Assembly: GCF_963082655.1 (NCBI RefSeq)
Contig: NC_081554.1
Location: forward strand, 54,189,998 to 54,253,997
Direction: 5' to 3'
DNA length: 64,000 bases
Source: Stomoxys calcitrans
Lineage: Eukaryota > Arthropoda > Insecta > Diptera > Muscidae
A model generated the notes under the pieces. The model had not been told where the DNA came from, did no database searches, and was given only the letters and a program-made list of their open reading frames with translations. Position 1 is the stretch's first letter. Every line of letters starts with the position of its first letter. This document shows positions 62,042-64,000 of the stretch, in pieces. The position numbers and the translations under genes are program-made.

Positions 62042-62816
62042 ATATTTAATATTTATTTATGTTTATGTGTGCTTAATAATTAGATTATATCTATTTACCC
62101 TATTATTACTAGAAGTAGTTCCATGTCCAGCGTTGTTGTTGATGTTGTAGTGGCTGTTTTGTTGTTCGAGTTGTTAAGGGTGCTGCTGCTCTGACTATTG
62201 GTACTTTTGCTGTTATGCGAAGCGGAGATATGCGAGGGTGGTGTAGGTTCTATGGACTTCTTCAGATTCAAAGGTTGCAATTCGGGACGTTTATGATGTT
62301 CCGCCTTAAGGGAGGTAGACGAAATATTCAATTCGTTGATTTTAGCAGAGAAATTATTTGGGCGATCTTCCTAAGGAGATTTATTGTCACTGGTGACTCT
62401 CGAAGGAGAGGTAGTGGTGTTTTACTTGTGTTTTATTTGAATCACTGCTTGATTGTTAAAAAAAATTTTTTGACAGTTTCTATAATTATTTTCCTTTGTT
62501 TTTATTTCTTTTCCTTTGTTGGTTATTGAGTAGTTTGATATTCTCGTTGTCTTTTCTTTTAATGTGTCACTTATAAGCTGGTTTTTTATAGATTGAATGT
62601 TTTTTAATACTTTACTATTCGTTTTGTCTTTTGTTTTATTTTTTTCACTTATTAATTTTTTGATAAATATAGAATCTTTTTTTTTTGTTATTATAATTCA
62701 CTTAGCACTAATATTTATTTTTCTATTATATTCCGTAATAGATTTGCTTCCTTCTATTATATGCTTTAATAGATTTTGAAAGCGGGAGCGAAGTTGATAT
62801 GCACTCAACTTTTTTT
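62042..62816 (-). other. Errantivirus 5' leader, with a 78-codon upstream ORF
   Basis: About 775 bases lie between primer site and gag. The LTR-proximal half is AT-rich (A-rich on minus). A minus frame at 62331-62095 could encode 78 residues, low-complexity Ser/Asn/Thr-rich ('TATTTSTTT') with a hydrophobic end. I do not know whether it is translated. Packaging signals and the env splice donor would be expected here or early in gag. No array of su(Hw)-type sites is obvious. Confidence 0.7.
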
Positions 62817-62828
62817 TCGACTGCGCCA
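62817..62828 (-). other. Primer-binding site, tRNA-Ser type
   Basis: On minus the LTR end runs into 'TGGCGCAGTCGA', where the T is the last LTR base. The first 11 bases complement a tRNA 3' end CGACTGCGCCA, fitting tRNA-Ser as used by 17.6/297-like elements; gypsy itself uses tRNA-Lys. Confidence 0.85.
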
Positions 62829-63243
62829 GTTAATTAATAACAACTTCACTAGTTGGTTGTCAGAACGGGAGTCATTTTCTTTATTCAAATTTTTTCACAA
62901 GTACCAATAACTTAACAATAGAAATTACAGAATAGCTTAGCTTAACAAAAATGACTGTGAGAAAACTATTGCTAAAGATGCAGTTGAATGACTGTGTCAG
63001 CTTGTATGTATGTATGTAAAATGACTGTGAGAAAACTGTTGCAAAAAGATGCACCTGGATGACTGTGTGAGCTTTTACGTATGTATGTATGTTTGTGTGT
63101 TCTTAAATGTAGCAACCAGGTGTTGAAATGGAATGAAATGAAATGAAGTGACCTACATGTTCTTATATGAAATTTATTTGGAAATATTATAACGTAGGTG
63201 GATTAGGAAATGTTATTAAGGTTGGGATTGTGCTATCGTAACT
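62828..63243 (-). repeat. 5' LTR, 416 bp
   Basis: Same sequence as 55126-55541 in my reading, at a constant offset. It carries the promoter for the genomic RNA in element sense. Its outer end 'AGTTACG' meets the CCTG duplication at 63244. Confidence 0.95.
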
Positions 63244-63247
63244 CCTG
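63244..63247. repeat. Target-site duplication CCTG, right
   Basis: It matches 55122-55125. Joining the flanks with a single CCTG gives a sequence collinear with the LINE copy at 63519-63580. Confidence 0.88.
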
Positions 63248-64000
63248 CGCTAGAGTCCCAGTGGTACTGAGATCCGCACCGCAGGCAGGTCTGAAGGTGA
63301 TGAGGTCTATATTCGGAACTGCACCGCCAAAGTCACGTTTAGGCTGGGGAGTTCGGCATGTTGACGGAGGACAGGTTCGTCCACAGTTCCATCCTGGATG
63401 CTTTAACTACGGAGGGTAGACTGAGGGGAATTGTCCTCAACCTATCCGATAGCCAATACCGAGTTATAGGGCACTGGTATGACGGTGGGTCGCGGATAAG
63501 CGGACTCGTACGAAGGAGTTCAAGAATATCCAGAGACTAGCCTGCTCTAGAGTGACTGTGGCACTGAGATCTGCACCGCAGGCAAGTCTGAAGTTGATGA
63601 GGTTTATATTCGGAACTGCACCGCCAAGGTCACGCTTAGGCTGGGGGAGCTCGGCATGTTGACGGAGGACAGGTTCGGCCACAGTTCCATCCTGGATGCT
63701 ATTAATGGCGAGGGTAGACTGAGGAGGACCTTCGACTATCCGGTAACGGTGCCGATTGGGATTAAGACATTCAGGATTTGTTTTCCAAGGAGGGGCGAAA
63801 GGAAAGCGAATGCTGTGTTTGATGGGGATGAGACCTTGAACTTTACCGAATGCTCCAAGATGGAGTCAGAGACTGCACTGGGAGTCAAATCTGATGCACT
63901 CAACATCGGTATTTCTCTGAGACTACTGGACGAGTGCACGGTCTTTCAGGGAGAGGTCTGTGCCATTACTTTAGCCGCAAGTTTAATTCCGTTCTCAAAA
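63248..64000 (+). pseudogene. I-group LINE RNase H region, right of the provirus, itself duplicated
   Basis: A ~170-bp segment ('gagatccgcaccgcaggcag', 'atattcggaactgcaccgcc', 'gttgacggaggacaggttcg') occurs at ~63270 and again ~299 bp later. Then 'gagggtagactgaggaggac', 'gatgggga-gagacc' and 'ctctgagactactggacgag' follow as in 14.9-15.5 kb. The sequence to the window end ('ttcagggagaggtctgtgcc') is the Glu motif of RNase H. The reading frame is broken repeatedly. It is the same family as 12.4-16 kb. Confidence 0.75.

Larger units (their letters stand above)
55126..63243 (-). mobile_element. Complete endogenous errantivirus (gypsy-type LTR retroelement with env), 8,118 bp
   Basis: Order on the minus strand: LTR, tRNA-Ser-type primer site, ~0.8-kb leader, gag, pol (-1 frame), env, polypurine tract, LTR. 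The LTRs are 416 bp, and in a base-by-base reading I saw no differences; their offset is a constant 7,702 bp. All three frames are open over their whole length, and catalytic residues of protease, RT, RNase H and integrase are present. A CCTG duplication flanks the element. LTRs starting AGTTA and ending TAACT, gag without zinc knuckles, the Ser primer site and a baculovirus-F-like Env place it in the errantiviruses, nearer the 17.6/297 group than gypsy by primer site (family knowledge plus inference). It interrupts an older LINE. I do not recognise a named element, so no symbol is given. Confidence 0.95.

Noticed and set aside
62042..62816. gypsy-style su(Hw) insulator in the viral leader
   Set aside because: I found at most one weak TGCATA-type match and no cluster of sites.
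1..64000. Prokaryotic operons, phage or defence systems
   Set aside because: No operonic coding, ribosome-binding sites or related domains. All recognisable content is insect transposable elements.

Overview
This window reads as a transposon-dense, apparently gene-free stretch of an insect nuclear genome, most likely a higher (calyptrate, muscid-like) fly. The reasons are a gypsy-type errantivirus with an envelope gene (an insect lineage), many non-autonomous elements that end in a GACGGAC microsatellite plus a core 'ATGGCTAGATCGACT' (the 'mini-me'/DINE-1 style known from Diptera), and fly-type LINEs. The organism is an inference. I found no convincing host protein gene, no functional tRNA or rRNA gene and nothing prokaryotic.

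Layout. 0-11 kb: SINE copies, a mariner-like MITE, a DINE-like element, degenerate RNase H-bearing LINE pieces (minus strand), then an RTE-like LINE (plus strand) broken by a SINE and a MITE, and another DINE-like element. 12.4-16 kb: an I-group LINE whose RT and RNase H regions are locally duplicated. 17.4-20.2 kb: two DINE-like elements, tail to tail. 21.2-24.7 kb: the longest RTE-like LINE relic (minus strand), with an in-frame 216-bp duplication. 24.7-32.9 kb: degenerate ~127-bp repeats followed by more DINE-like elements with 153-bp monomers and nested SINEs. 33-35.4 kb: a ~0.5-kb tandem array carrying LINE and SINE pieces. 36.5-41.6 kb: nested SINE/DINE/MITE insertions, then a CR1/jockey-like LINE relic. 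42.6-47.1 kb: one minus-strand LINE whose RNase H and RT segments appear to have expanded separately into tandem arrays. 47-50.9 kb: small LINE fragments and another DINE-like element. 51.9-54.8 kb: a 29-bp AT-rich array that meets a 142-bp GC-richer array.

The clearest unit is at 55,126-63,243: a complete minus-strand endogenous errantivirus of 8,118 bp. It has two 416-bp LTRs in which I see no differences, a 4-bp target duplication (CCTG), a primer-binding site matching the 3' end of tRNA-Ser, a polypurine tract, and intact gag, pol and env. Pol is reached by a canonical -1 slippery heptamer (A AAT TTT), and env appears to need splicing because its frame contains no ATG. It sits inside the RNase H region of an older LINE of the same family as the one at 12.4-16 kb. 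It looks young and possibly competent for both retrotransposition and envelope production; this has not been tested.
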